Assembly (NCBI GenBank): GCA_029582265.1
Contig: CM055837.1
Span: 7,143,926 to 7,207,925 of the forward strand
DNA length: 64,000 nt
Source of the DNA: Zoroaster sp. YZ-2022
Lineage: Eukaryota > Echinodermata > Asteroidea > Forcipulatida > Zoroasteridae
Reading direction: 5' to 3'
In this document: positions 11,691 to 24,000 of the stretch, in pieces
Layout: every line of letters starts with the position of its first letter
Numbering within the stretch: the stretch's first letter is position 1
The notes under the pieces: model-generated
Databases searched by the model: none
Seen by the model: the letters and a program-made list of their open reading frames with translations, nothing else
Told to the model about the DNA's origin: nothing
Position numbers and translations under genes: made by a program

Positions 11691-12190
11691 TAAAAAACAT
11701 TATGACATCATCATCACTGCCCTGACAAAACTCGAACACCTATGTGTTTGTAATATCACAAACACTGCCGTCTAGTTTCTTCTTAAAATCATCTCGTGCC
11801 CATTAAACAATTAATAAATATAACCAAACTGATTAATTAAAGGAACAAAATTCACAACATTATGAATAGGTACTTATCGTACCTGCTCTCTTCAACATCA
11901 AGTTCATAAAAAAGAAATCGCAGTCACTAGGTCTATAGTCTATACTCCCATAACAAAAACATGTTTTTATAACATTTCTCATGTTAATTCATTTGAGGCC
12001 AGAATTGAGCTTCAAATAATTTGTTACCACTAGACAGGGTGGCTGGGATGGCCAGTACTTGTTTACAATTGCTGCAGTGTAATAGCGTGGTCTAATTGAT
12101 TTACGACCTGGTTTGTCCAGCAGACCAGCAGTCATTGTCTCATGAAATCGATGCCCCTCACTGCAGCCACAACACCAACATTAATTTTGG
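11691..12190. other. Spacer without a recognised feature
   Basis: About 500 bp between satellites D and A. No ORF, splice-like exon or RNA gene is seen. Confidence 0.5.
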
Positions 12191-15100
12191 GTCTAAGAGA
12201 TGTTTGGTACATTTTGTTTTTAGTGAACCACTTTTCGCACAAAAAATTTGAAAATGCCAGAAAAAGTGTAGACAAATTCAACAATTGTCCCTTTAAACAC
12301 GGTCTAATTAGACACTAATTAATAGGCCAAATTTGCCTTAACGGAAATTAAGTGTGGACAATGACATGCTCTTTATGATTATCAAATAAAATATTAATAT
12401 TTCTAAGAGAGGTTTGGTACATTTTGTTTTTAGTGAACCCCTTTTCGTACAAAAAATGAGAAAAGGTCTGAACAAGTGCAGACACATGAATATTTGTCCT
12501 TTTAAACACGGTCTAATTAGACACTAATTAATGGGTCAAATTTGCCTTAACGGAAATTAAGCCGTGGGCAATGACATGTTCTTTATGATTATCAAATAAA
12601 ATATTAATATTTCTGAGAGACGTTTGGTACATTTTGTTTTTAGTGAACCCCTTTTCGTACAAAAAATGAGAAAAGGCCTGAACAAGTGCGGACACCTTCG
12701 AATATTTGTCCATTTAAACACGGTCTAATTAGACACTAATTAATGGGCAAAATTTGCCTTAACGGAAATTAAGTGGGCAATGAGATGTTCTTTATGATTA
12801 TCAAATAAAATAATAATATTTCTGAGAGATGTTTGGTACATTTTGTTTTAGTGAACCCCTTTTCGTACAAAAAATGAGAAAAGGCCTGAAAAAGTGCAGA
12901 CACCTTCGAATATTTGTCCCTTTAAACACGGTCTAATTAGACACTAATATGAGTATTAATGGGCCAAATTTGCCTTAACGGAAATTAAGTGTGAGCATAG
13001 ACATGTTCTTCATGATTATCAAATAAAAAATTAATATTTATACGAGTTGTTTGGTACATTTTGTTTTTAGAGAACCCCTTTTTGTACAAAAAAGAAGAAA
13101 TGCGTGAATAAATTTAGCCAAATTCGAAAAATTTTCCATTTAAACACAGTGTAATTAGACGCTAATTAATCTGCCAAATTTGCCTTAACGGAAATTAAGT
13201 GTGGACAATGATATGTTCTTTATGATTATCAAAGAAAAAATTAATATTTATACGAGATGTTTGGTACATTTTGTTTTTAGTGAACCCCTTTTTGTATAAA
13301 AAAGAAGAAATGCGTGAAAAATGTTAGCCAAATTCGAAATTTGTCCCTTTAAACACGGTCTAATTAGACACTAATGGGCCAAATTTGCCTTAACGGAAAT
13401 TAAGTGTGGACAATGACATGTTCTTTATGATTATCAAATAAAAAATTAATATTTCTGAGAGATGTTTGGTACATTTTGTTTTAGTGAACCCCTTTTCGTA
13501 CAAAAAATGAGAAAAGGCCTGAAAAAGTGCAGACACCTTCGAATATTTGTCCCTTTAAACACGGTCTAATTAGACACTAATTAATGGGCCAAATTTGCCT
13601 TAACGCAAATTAAGTGTGGGCATAGACATGTTCTTTATGATTATCAAATAAAAAATTAATATTTATACGAGATGTTTGGTACATTTTGTTTTTAGAGAAC
13701 CCCTTTTTGTACAAAAAAGAAGAAATGCGTGAATAAATTTAGCCAAATTCGAAAAATTGTCCATTTAAACACAGTCTAATTAGACGCTAATTAATCTGCC
13801 AAATTTGCCTTAACGGAAATTATGTGTGGACAATGATATGTTCTTTATGATTATCAAAAAAAATTATATTTATACGAGATGTTTGGTACATTTTGTTTTT
13901 AGTGAACCCCTTTTTGTATAAAAAAGAAGAAATGCGTGAAAAATTTTAGCCAAATTCGAAATTTGTCCCTTTAAACACGGTCTAATTAGACACTAATTAA
14001 TGGGCCAAATTTGCCTTAACGGAAATTAAGTGTGGACAATGACATGTTCTTTATGATTATCAAATAAAAAATTAATATTTCTGAGAGATGTTTGGTACAT
14101 TTTGTTTTAGTGAACCCCTTTTCGTACAAAAAATGAGAAAAGGCCTGAAAAAGTGCAGACACCTTCGAATATTTGTCCCTTTAAACACGGTCTAATTAGA
14201 CACTAATATTATTAATGGGCCAAATTTGCCTTAACGGAAATTAAGTGTGAGCATAGACATGTTCTTTATGATTATCAAATAAAAAATTAATATTTATACG
14301 AAATGTTTGGTACATTTTGTTTTTAGAGAACCCCTTTTTGTACAAAAAAGAAGAAATGCGTGAATAAATTTTGCCAAATTCGAAAAATTGTCCATTTAAA
14401 CACAGTCTAATTAGACGCTAATTAATCTGCCAAATTTGCCTTAACGGAAATTATGTGTGGACAATGATATGTTCTTTATGATTATCAAAAAAAATTATAT
14501 TTATACGAGATGTTTGGTACATTTTGTTTTTAGTGAACCCCTTTTTATATAAAAAAGAAGAAATGCGTGAAAAACTTTAGCCAAATTCGAAATTTGTCCC
14601 TTTAAACACGGTCTAATTAGACACTAATGGGCCAAATTTGCCTTAACGGAAATTAAGTGTGGACAATGACATGTTCTTTATGATTATCAAATAAAAAATT
14701 AATATTTCTGAGAGATGTTTGGTACATTTTGTTTTAGTGAACCCCTTTTCGTACAAAAAATGAGAAAAGGCCTGAAAAAGTGCAGACACCTTCGAATATT
14801 TGTCCCTTTAAACACGGTCTAATTAGACACTAATTAATGGGCCAAATTTGCCTTAACGCAAATTAAGTGTGGGCATAGATATGTTCTTTATGATTATCAA
14901 ATAAAAAATTAATATTTATACGAGATGTTTGGTACATTTTGTTTTTAGAGAACCCCTTTTTGTACAAAAAAGAAGAAATGCGTGAATAAATTTAGCCAAA
15001 TTCGACAATTGTCCCTTTAAACACAGTCTAATTAGATGCTAATTAATTGGCCAAATTTGCCTTAACGGAAATTAAGTGTGGGCAATGACATGTTCTTTAT

Positions 15101-15345
15101 GATTATCAAATAAAAAATTAATATTTATAAAAGATGTTTGGTACATTTTGTTTTTAGTGAACCCCTTTTTGTACAAAAAATAAGAAAAGGCCTGAAAAAG
15201 TGCAGACACCTTCGAATATTTGTCCCTTTAAACACGGTCTAATTAGACACTAATTAGTGGGCCAAATTTGCTTTAACAGGAATGAAGTGAGGGCATTAAC
15301 ATATTCTTTATGATTATTTAACAAAAGTACATTTAAATAAAAGGT
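12191..15345 (+). repeat. Satellite A array with higher-order structure
   Basis: About 15 monomers of 205-210 bp. Two monomer types can be told apart. Type A has CCCCTTTTCGTACAAAAAATG then AAAAGGCCTGAAAAAGTGCAG. Type B has CCCCTTTTTGTACAAAAAAG then AAATGCGTGAA; a B' variant has TGTATAAAAAAG. From about 12830 the order A-B-B' repeats with starts near 12830, 13466, 14087 and 14712, a higher-order period of about 620-636 bp. The array decays near 15300. Confidence 0.92.
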
Positions 15346-16354
15346 AATTGGTAAAATTAACTGTTAATAATTTCACCTACGTCAGTAAATTGTGTCGCTC
15401 ATTCCTTTTCTGAATTCGCCGCTGTGAATTCGCGGTTGGGAATTCCCAACCGCGAATTCGCGGCTGCCAATTGCGGATGGCTTTTCTGGCCCAATTCGCG
15501 GCTAGCTTCAGTCTGGTGTCTGCGTGATGTTGTTTATTATTACATGTGTAGTTCCCAATGGTCCTGTGCATAGCGTGCAGCTAGTCAGCTGTATTCATGG
15601 TCGAGCACCAATCTAAAACAGCCGCATGGCACTTCAGGACCGAACGGCTGTTCTACGTTTTTATTTTTGCGCACTGCATGCATGCAATAGCCTTCAATCT
15701 GTGCGTACAGGGGTCTGATCCGGTCAGTGAACTCGAGCCAGAGTTCCCGTTGAGCAATGTTATCCCCTCATTCTCTGACTTTAAATTACATTGGGATTTT
15801 TAAGTATATTTTCTTTTGTACATTTTTCAATATTTTTTTATGAAATTGGTGAAGCTGATGGTAAAACAATGAATAGTGAAATACCGACACCATGATTGAA
15901 GCCAACCATGCCCAAGGGGAGTACATGCGTGACTATAGCCCCAAGTCCTTTGAACCATAGGATGTCAGTTACTCATCCAGTTTAATGGTGTCTATACTTT
16001 CTTTGAAAAATGATTTAATCATTTGCAATCAACCACCACTTCCCACCAGAAAATCAACACATACAACAATAATGAATGATTGCTATAACAATTTATTTTT
16101 ACATTTTTATTTATTTACATAAAATATTTGTTTTTATATGAATAAAGATATCAATTCATATGTAATGACTTTATGTGGCGTAAACTAAAAGGTGAGAGGA
16201 TAATGCCAATTTCCAGTGACTGCTTCATGTCATCCTATGCAGTTTCAGTCATATGATAAGACAGTGCAATTGCCAATGTTGGCAACTCTCTCTTTAAAGG
16301 TCCCCAGGCTCAGAAGAAAATCATTAGTTCCCTGAATGTAAACAACTTGTAATC
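15346..16354. other. Spacer with a perfect 34-bp palindrome
   Basis: 15426-15459 is a perfect palindrome centred at 15442/15443 (half-site GAATTCGCGGTTGGGAA) and contains three GAATTC sites. Partly similar GC-rich words continue to 15510. The rest is AT-rich with no supported gene. Confidence 0.8.
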
Positions 16355-16379
16355 AACAATGGGGGATGGGGCTGGGGGA

Positions 16380-16520
16380 GGGCTGAGGCAAGTGAGGACT
16401 GGGGTATGGAGGACTGGGGTATGGAGGACTGGGGTATGGAGGACTGGGGTTGGAGGGCTGGGGTATGAAGGGCTGGGGTTGGAGGGCTGGGGTTGGAGGG
16501 CTGGGGTTGGAGGGCTAGAT
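16380..16520. repeat. 15-bp minisatellite (GGACTGGGGTATGGA)
   Basis: About nine copies of a 15-bp G-rich unit with GGGCTGGGGTTGGAG variants. Apparent ORFs on both strands are products of the repeat. It lies downstream of the LAS1L stop codon. Confidence 0.93.
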
Positions 16521-16770
16521 ACTTCCATTTTGGGTTGTTTAAGATGGTCCCAGGTATGGCCTGAAAACCAGCAACTATAATAATGTACAATGTTTTGTGA
16601 CCTTTGCAAAAGATGCATAACTCCAGTACACGCTTTTAGTAAAATGTCTGAAAATGCATCCATACTTCGTAAGAATTATGAGATGAACCAACTTGTTGAA
16701 GTTTTTAGCTTATTTCATTGTGTCCTTAACTCGAAAATATTGAAAATGTAGATTTTTCACATACATTCTA

Positions 16771-16950
16771 ACGTGCAACTTCTAGCGCACCGAACTCAAG
16801 TTCTGGTGTTGCCAGCAGCAGGGTGTGGGTTCGAGCCCCGGTCGTGACACTTGTATCCTTGAGCAAGGTACTTAACCATAATTGCTTCGTCCTTCGGATG
16901 GGACGTAAAGCCGTAGGTCCCGTGTGTTGTATAATGCACGTAAAGTGGAT
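16771..16950 (+). mobile_element. SINE fragment, family 2 body
   Basis: A tRNA-derived head with box B GGGTTCGAGCCCCGG is followed by a central segment ending TCCTTCGGATGGGACGTAAA and GCCGTAGGTCCCGTGTG. It differs from the (ATT)n-tailed family that starts right after it at 16951, although both share the AGCAAGacactTAACCATAATTGC-type segment. Confidence 0.7.
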
Positions 16951-17310
16951 TGTCGTGGCCGAGCGGTCTAGCGCACTGAACTCAAGTTCTGGTGTTACCA
17001 GCAGCAGAGTGTGGGTTCGAGCCCCAGCCGTGACACCTGTGTCCTTGAGCAAGACACTTAACCATAATTGCTTCTCTCCACCCAGGGGTTAAATGGGTAC
17101 CTGTGAAGGCAGAGATGGTTTGCTCTCTATGCGCTAGAAATGGCAGCAATTGAGCTGTATACTCCCCAGGGAGCTGAGATGGTTTCAGGAATGATTTATG
17201 AGCCTTATGAGCCTTATGAGCAGGGATAATAATATAATGCGCCTTGAGCGCCACTTAGTTGGTGGATACGTGCGCTATATAAATCTATACATTATTATTA
17301 TTATTATTAT
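16951..17310 (+). mobile_element. tRNA-derived SINE, family 1, (ATT)n tail
   Basis: Box A GTGGCCGAGCGGTCTAGCG and box B GGGTTCGAGCC form a tRNA-Leu/Ser-like head. The body has TTGAGCAAGACACTTAACCA, CTCCACCCAGGGGTTAAATG, and GTATACTCCCCAGGGAGCTG. The 3' end is GCGCCTTGAGCGCC, then GGTGGATACGTGCGCTATAT and (ATT)n. This is the best-preserved member in the window. Confidence 0.9.
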
Positions 17311-17428
17311 TTCAAGGGATGTGTGATACATGAACACCAAGAAAGCTTCATGTAAAACTGTGATTATTTATGTTCTTTGAGATTACCAATAGTGTACAGT
17401 GGATTTCTTTAATAAATGGCATGTCGAA

Positions 17429-17759
17429 AAATAATAATAATGGACACTTATATTGCACCGGTATCCGCCAAGTTTGACACTCATGGCGCATGAACATTAT
17501 TACCCCTGTCATTAGGTCAGTTATATCATTCCTAGAACCATCTCAACTCCCTGGGGAGTATGCAGCCCATGCTGCCAAATGTGTAGCGCAACGAGTTTAA
17601 TCAAACACAAATACCATCTCTGCCCTCAAAGGTCCCCATTTATACTCCTGGGTGAAGAGAAGCCATTATAGTCGCGGCCAGGATTCGAACCCATATTCTG
17701 ACGACTCGGCCATCAGAACACAGCTCTGATGCACTTAACTGCTCGACCATGGCACCCCA
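17429..17759 (-). mobile_element. tRNA-derived SINE, family 1, inverted copy
   Basis: The reverse complement starts with a tRNA-like head (GGTGCCATGGTCGAGCAGTT) and ends in an (ATT)n-type tail at 17429-17445. Decayed relative to 16951-17310. Confidence 0.8.
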
Positions 17760-18000
17760 TAACAGAAAATAAATAATATAACAGAAAAAAAGTTATTATT
17801 TTTTTTATTAAATTATCATCATTCAAACTTTCTGAGATAATTCCTTTTGGCCTTTCAAATGAAATGAACTTGCAGACACCTGATAGAGTTGCTGTACTAA
17901 ATACCCTCACTCAAAAGACTTATCCAGAAATGTTTATCAACAGCCACTACAAGGACTTTATCACATCACCCGAGTACGTACACATGAGACAGGCCAAACA

Positions 18001-21000
18001 CTAAAAAATGCATATACTTTGTCGGACATTTTCAAGTTCAGTTTTTGTCCAATAGTTCTCTTCATCTTGTCCTCCAACATCAGTCACTGATATCTTTTTG
18101 GTTTTTGGTGGTCCTTTCGATGGCAGGGTGGGGGTTGCACTTTGGTACCTGAGGAGGAGAGAGTTATATTTGTTCATCAAGCATATCATTGTACAACCTG
18201 AGACAAGGGCCTAATTTCATCGAGTTAATAATCAGAATAAAATGCTTTCTTAGAGAGTTTTTGTTACAGTTTTTGTGCACAGTTCCACACAAAATGTGTG
18301 TATTTTGGCTTGTAGTCTGTTTTATATTGCTTAGCAAAAAAAATTTTGCTTAGCAAAATTCTCTCCTTAGCAGCTCTCTGAAATTGGCCCCAGGAACATA
18401 CTTTGAAAAATTTCACTTATCACTGTACTAAAACCAGTTCATGCATTCACGCCGAATGATTCACACATGTTGAAATGTGTTTGATACACTTTTGCATATC
18501 ATTCGCACAAATCTCTGGGTTTTGACATTTGGTGACTTCAAAATGACTGGCTCATTTATGCAGCAGCAACAGTAATATGACCTAATACCATGTGGGTGTT
18601 ATTTTCAGTGATTGAGTTAATCTTAAACTAGCACTCTAATCCCTTGCTCTGTTGACCGTAGCAATATTTTTCCCTTTATTAAAAAAAAAGGGGGAAAAGG
18701 GAAAGGACATAAAATGAAAAATAAATAAAATTACTTTGATTTTTCTAGCCTTTTCATCCTCTTGGTTTGTGGGACGTCTAGCAACAGGATGTTGGGGTCA
18801 TCTGGTTGCCCGGGTAATGACCCAATGGGAAACCTGGACCAATTGACCTCAGCTATATTCGGGGAAAAAAAACAGGAGTAAAAGATCATTATGTGGATTC
18901 TTACATGGGATTCAACATAATTATTGAAATTAATCTGTAAACATTTCAGTTAATATACGTTGTTCACCAAAACATCTTATCATTGTGTGCCCAGAAGAAG
19001 GACGTAACGAAAGTATGACCGTCATAAGCAATTAATGTGCAAAAGTCTGTTTCAAGAAAACTGAGTCTGAAAGTTTGGTTGTTTTTTCTGCCATTTATAT
19101 TAAGTCATTGTAGGAAAGTTAAATTCCGCATGGGAATGGAAAAACATGTCTTGGGAGTAATTCTAGCAACAAATATATAACAGTTCATCCCTAATTTGCC
19201 ACAGTGACCAATCCCGAATTAAGTTGGCATAGTGACCAATGCGGTATTTGTCACTTTGCCAAATTACAAAAATAGCCAGTTAGAGCATTCGTCATTTGAA
19301 TGCTCCATCTCCAAAACTATAAGGAATACATGCATGTGGATTAGATACAATGGTAGGTCTCTTCCTGAATGTACTAATGGGCAGGAAAACTTAAAATTGA
19401 AAAAACTCGGATTGGTCACTATGGCAAATTAGGGACGAGTTATGCCCTACTTTTTTTCAAAGAAGCCATTTTATTGCTTACGACCTTCTGCTGGGACAAA
19501 AAGTTGTACTTTGTGTGTAGAAGGTCGTAAGGCTCTACGACCTTCTTCAGGGCACACAACGTTATATTATTTTGAAAAAATAAACTGACCGCAGACAAAC
19601 TTTGTGTGCATTGTAATGACAGAAGCAGTGTTTGTGAAGTCACTGGTGAACTGTTGTATTTGACACTTAGACACAGAAATTCTAGTGCTTACACTATAAG
19701 CACAAAACGTTGCCTACAAGTGCAGAATTTATTGTTTAGTCGTGCTATGAAATTTGTCCCGCGGTGTCACTCTTGTATGACTGGAGGGGTGGGGGTGCGA
19801 GGGCTCACTGCAGGAAGCTTGTGCACACAACTAGTTTTTCACGGTTCCTTACAACTAATACAAACCTGTACTCATCGACCATGGTTGAAAATTCTCTTTT
19901 TCCTTCAAAACGGAACACTCCACGCCACCATCTTCCAGAACCTCCATTTCCTCCCCGATGTCCAGTTGCTCTGATGTTTTGCTTCCCCCTGATGAATTTC
20001 CTCCCACTGTTCTCAGAAGATCCCCTGCAGTATAACACCTCAGTGCGCTGTTGTCATCAGATGTTGTTGGAACAGGCTCTTGCGTTTCCAGAGCATTGCA
20101 ATAGATGGATGACAGTTGTCTTACTTTGGTTAGTGTTTGTTCGGATGGCTTTGGGACTATATTTGGTAAGATGCTGGGGGTAAAAATATTTCAAATATGT
20201 TATCGCTAATTCATTTGTATACAAAACAAGGAATAAAATGTCTTGGTCTGGGTTTAACATTCTAATAAATGTCCTTTTTGTGAGGAGTTTAAGTGTTGGT
20301 GGAAAGTGAGGTTGGGGTGTGAGAATACATTTGCTCTGTGCATGAACTGAAGAGGGCGCACACTCAATTGAAGCCAAAGTGCCCTATCTTCAAGACACTG
20401 GATAGAGGGCTATGATATGCACAGAGGGTATACGGCAAACACCTTTCTCAGGGTCCTTGCCAGAATATTGTCAGGAAAAGCATGTAGAGAGTTCATCTTT
20501 AAACAAGACTTTTTACTCAATGGCCAAAAATAAATAAATCAACCATCAACAATTGAAGACTTACAACTGAAGCAGGCCGAGGGTGAATACATTTGGAGAC
20601 TGAATGCAGTCTTGGAAGAGCTCATTCCAAGGAAGTTTAAGAATCTCTCTGTAGAGCATTGAGTATGCTTTGAAAGACCTCCTGTCTGTTGCTGCAAAAA
20701 GAAAGAAAACAAAATTCAAATTTCAAGAATTGCTAATCAAAATAGCATTACATAATCATTACATAATCATTACATAATCATTACATAATCATTACATAAA
20801 ATAACATTACATAATGTAGATTTTACAAAATGATGCCGTCCTGCAACCTTTTGTAAAACATTAACCCTAACCACCCCAAAAATCCTCCGAGGGGCTCTTT
20901 TTGGGAAAAAATCAGCACTGTTGGAAACTGGTACTTTCAACCTCTTCAAATGGGGCAAAATTACTACCTGGCAAGTACAGGCCATAAGTGCTGAATATGA

Positions 21001-24000
21001 AAGATCAACGAAAATGCATGGTGCATTTTGAAGATAAGGGCATGTTTCCAAAAGTGCACTGATGGATTTTGGAGGATTCAGGAAGGTTCCTAGCCAGAAT
21101 ACGTAGAGGGGGGTTAGGGTTAAACATCAAAAACATCTAACAGTTTTTAATCTTTTCTCTGTGATGAAACTTTCACATATTTGTTTTACAATATTCCAAT
21201 GTTGTACCTTTTCTTCAAAGACATGTATCCATACTTACTTCCCGCCATTATAATCTGCATTGACCATCCCACCAGATAGTCTGCTGGTTTGCTCACAACA
21301 GTCCTAAATCTACCCAGCTCCTTGATGATAGACTTCAGCAGCAGAGGGGTGAACGCCAGTGAATCTAAGAGCATGGTTAGAGGCTTCCAGAATTGGCAGA
21401 GGTCTTTGTGGATGACGACGACTTTCCCACTGTATGACACACCTGCAAAGAAAAGAGGATTACACTTGAGCTGTATCACCAGTGTTTCCGAAAATTTTCT
21501 TTTTCATCAGAACATTGCTATTTTACTTGAGGGAAAAACCCATGCGTTAAAATGACACATTTCTCAAGATAATTGTGAGATGCAGGGTTTTACACTTGAA
21601 ATGTACTGAAATTTATAAATTCATTAGAATCAGCTGTTGCAAACTGCTTACCAAAAAGAACCTGTACTATAAATGCAAAACAGCACTGGCTTCCTGTTTC
21701 ACACTGGCTTCCTGTTTCACACTGTCTTCCTGTTTAACATTGCTCCAATTTATATTTCTGAACTGCTTGAAGTCTACACTCCATCACGCAATTTGCGCTC
21801 CAGCAACATGTCACTCCTAAAGGAACCAACTTCAAAACGGTACTGGGGTGATAAGTCTTTTTCTGACGCGGCTCCGAGACTCTGAAATCATCTTCCAACT
21901 AAACTCAAATCTTGTCACAGTATAACTAGATTTAAGTCGCTGCTTAAAACTCATCTTATGTCACAATTCTTCAAAGATGATGTATATTTGTAATTGCATT
22001 GTAGGTACACATATCTTGGTACATAATTTTTTTTCTATGCTATCATTGTATATTGTTTGTATTCATGTTTTTTCTTTGTTTCCGCACCTTGAGCACCCAG
22101 CAGTGTGGATATGTGCACGCTACAAATCTTTATTATTAGTAGTAGTAGTTATTAGCCTTACATTTCAAACCTAGAGATTTTTTCTCAAAGGCAAAATGCC
22201 TTGCCTTTGAGAAAGAACCTGCTAGATTTGAAATGCAAATTAACCCTAACCATGCTAGGGTAACTTTCTTATCACCCTGCTGAATGCAACAACATGCAAC
22301 AGTGGTCAAAGAAGCTTTGTGCTTCTCTGCTACGGTAATCATCATTGTCTTTTCCCTTTATTTACATGCTTGTTACTTTTATATTTTATGTTTTTCTTTG
22401 CTTCTTTCCGTTTTCTTTATTTACATAAAAGTAACTTTCTTTGTTTCCTTCTTTATTTACATGTTTTCTCTTTTCTGGTTATTTTTGTTTTCTACTGTTT
22501 ACATCAAAAGAAACTTTCTTTATTTCCTTCTTTATTCACATGTTAAACAATGCTAAATGCAACCAGACACAACACAGACTATTTGTTATACAAACACAGT
22601 CCAGTGCTGTGAATGCAACAAGATACAACAGATTGAGTCATCAGTACTGGCTGCTGAATGCAACAATGTCCATCAGAATTGTACAACTGTTGCATCCTGT
22701 TGCATTTAGCATGGTTAATTTATGGTTGATCCGGCCATAAATTAATTTTGGCACTTTTTACTGTAAGACCAAGCTTCTGAGAACGATTTTGTAAACTATC
22801 TCATTTTCAAAGTATTTGTTTTCCATTCTAAAAGACAATTACCTATGTTTCAATGACCAGAAATTGCTCGTAAAACACAGCGATACATTTTTAGGCCAAA
22901 AATAAAGTCATCATTGTATGAATAGACTGCAAGAGGAGAGTCAAAGATTCGGTGCACATGCCCTAAAGTGACAATGATTGTAGTTTTTATAAAAGGAGAG
23001 AGTTCGGTCGTTGTCTCACCTTCCTGGATACGCAGTGCTTCAAGCTGCTCCGTGGTGGGTACCAGGTAGCCATCTTGTAGGAGATGTGACATCACAAGGT
23101 ATCTGGATACACATCAAGAAACGAATGGGTTCAACAAGTGCTGAATGCAGGCCTCGACCTCAAGGATTGAGAGGGCATGGCCACTTTGGCCTTGTCTGCA
23201 TCAAAATTTCAAGGCTAAGCAAAGGGGCATTACGGCCAACTCGGAGGGGCACCACAGCAATGGCCGCGGTGGCCGTGGTTAAGATTGAGGTCTAAGAATG
23301 GTCTTGGGCCAAACCACAATAAGTTGTCTGATTTGTAACTTACAGGCCAGCCCAATGACAGAGATAATATTAAAGTGCTTTGATCTAGATGGAATCGGCA
23401 CTATATAAGAATTGCTTATTATTATTATAATGAAAAAGACCATTACATTTCTGGCAAACCGATTTATACCTGGCTTCTGGATCAGCCAGGCTGTGTTCCA
23501 AGTGTGACTTGACTGAAGCTACTTCTGCTCTATCATCACGGCTTCCATCTTGAAAAATCTGCAGGAGATTATTATAAGACATGGTTTCACACTCGTACAC
23601 CTATCAGTTGGCCAAGCCACAAGGGAAAGTACAACATTGGTATTTGGTCACATACGTTCATTTCAAGCCTGTAGTCTTCATAAAACTGATCTGTAAAAGT
23701 TGCAACACAATAGGTGTTCACGTTTTTGAGAAAGAATGTTTGACAAAAAAAATAATTCAAGCTATATCTGTGCGTGAGTGAGTGCACCTGTTGTCTATGA
23801 ATTATAATTTATGAATAATTTATGAATTACCTTGAACTGTGCCTGTTGATAAGCAATGATCAGTCTCTGAATATCGTCTGAATAGACACAAACAAAAAAA
23901 CAGCTACTTTAAAATCAATCACATTACATGAAGTTACAAATACCAAATCAGCAACGATTCCCTAAAATAATATTGCCCGTGTCAACTCGGGTCCGAGTGG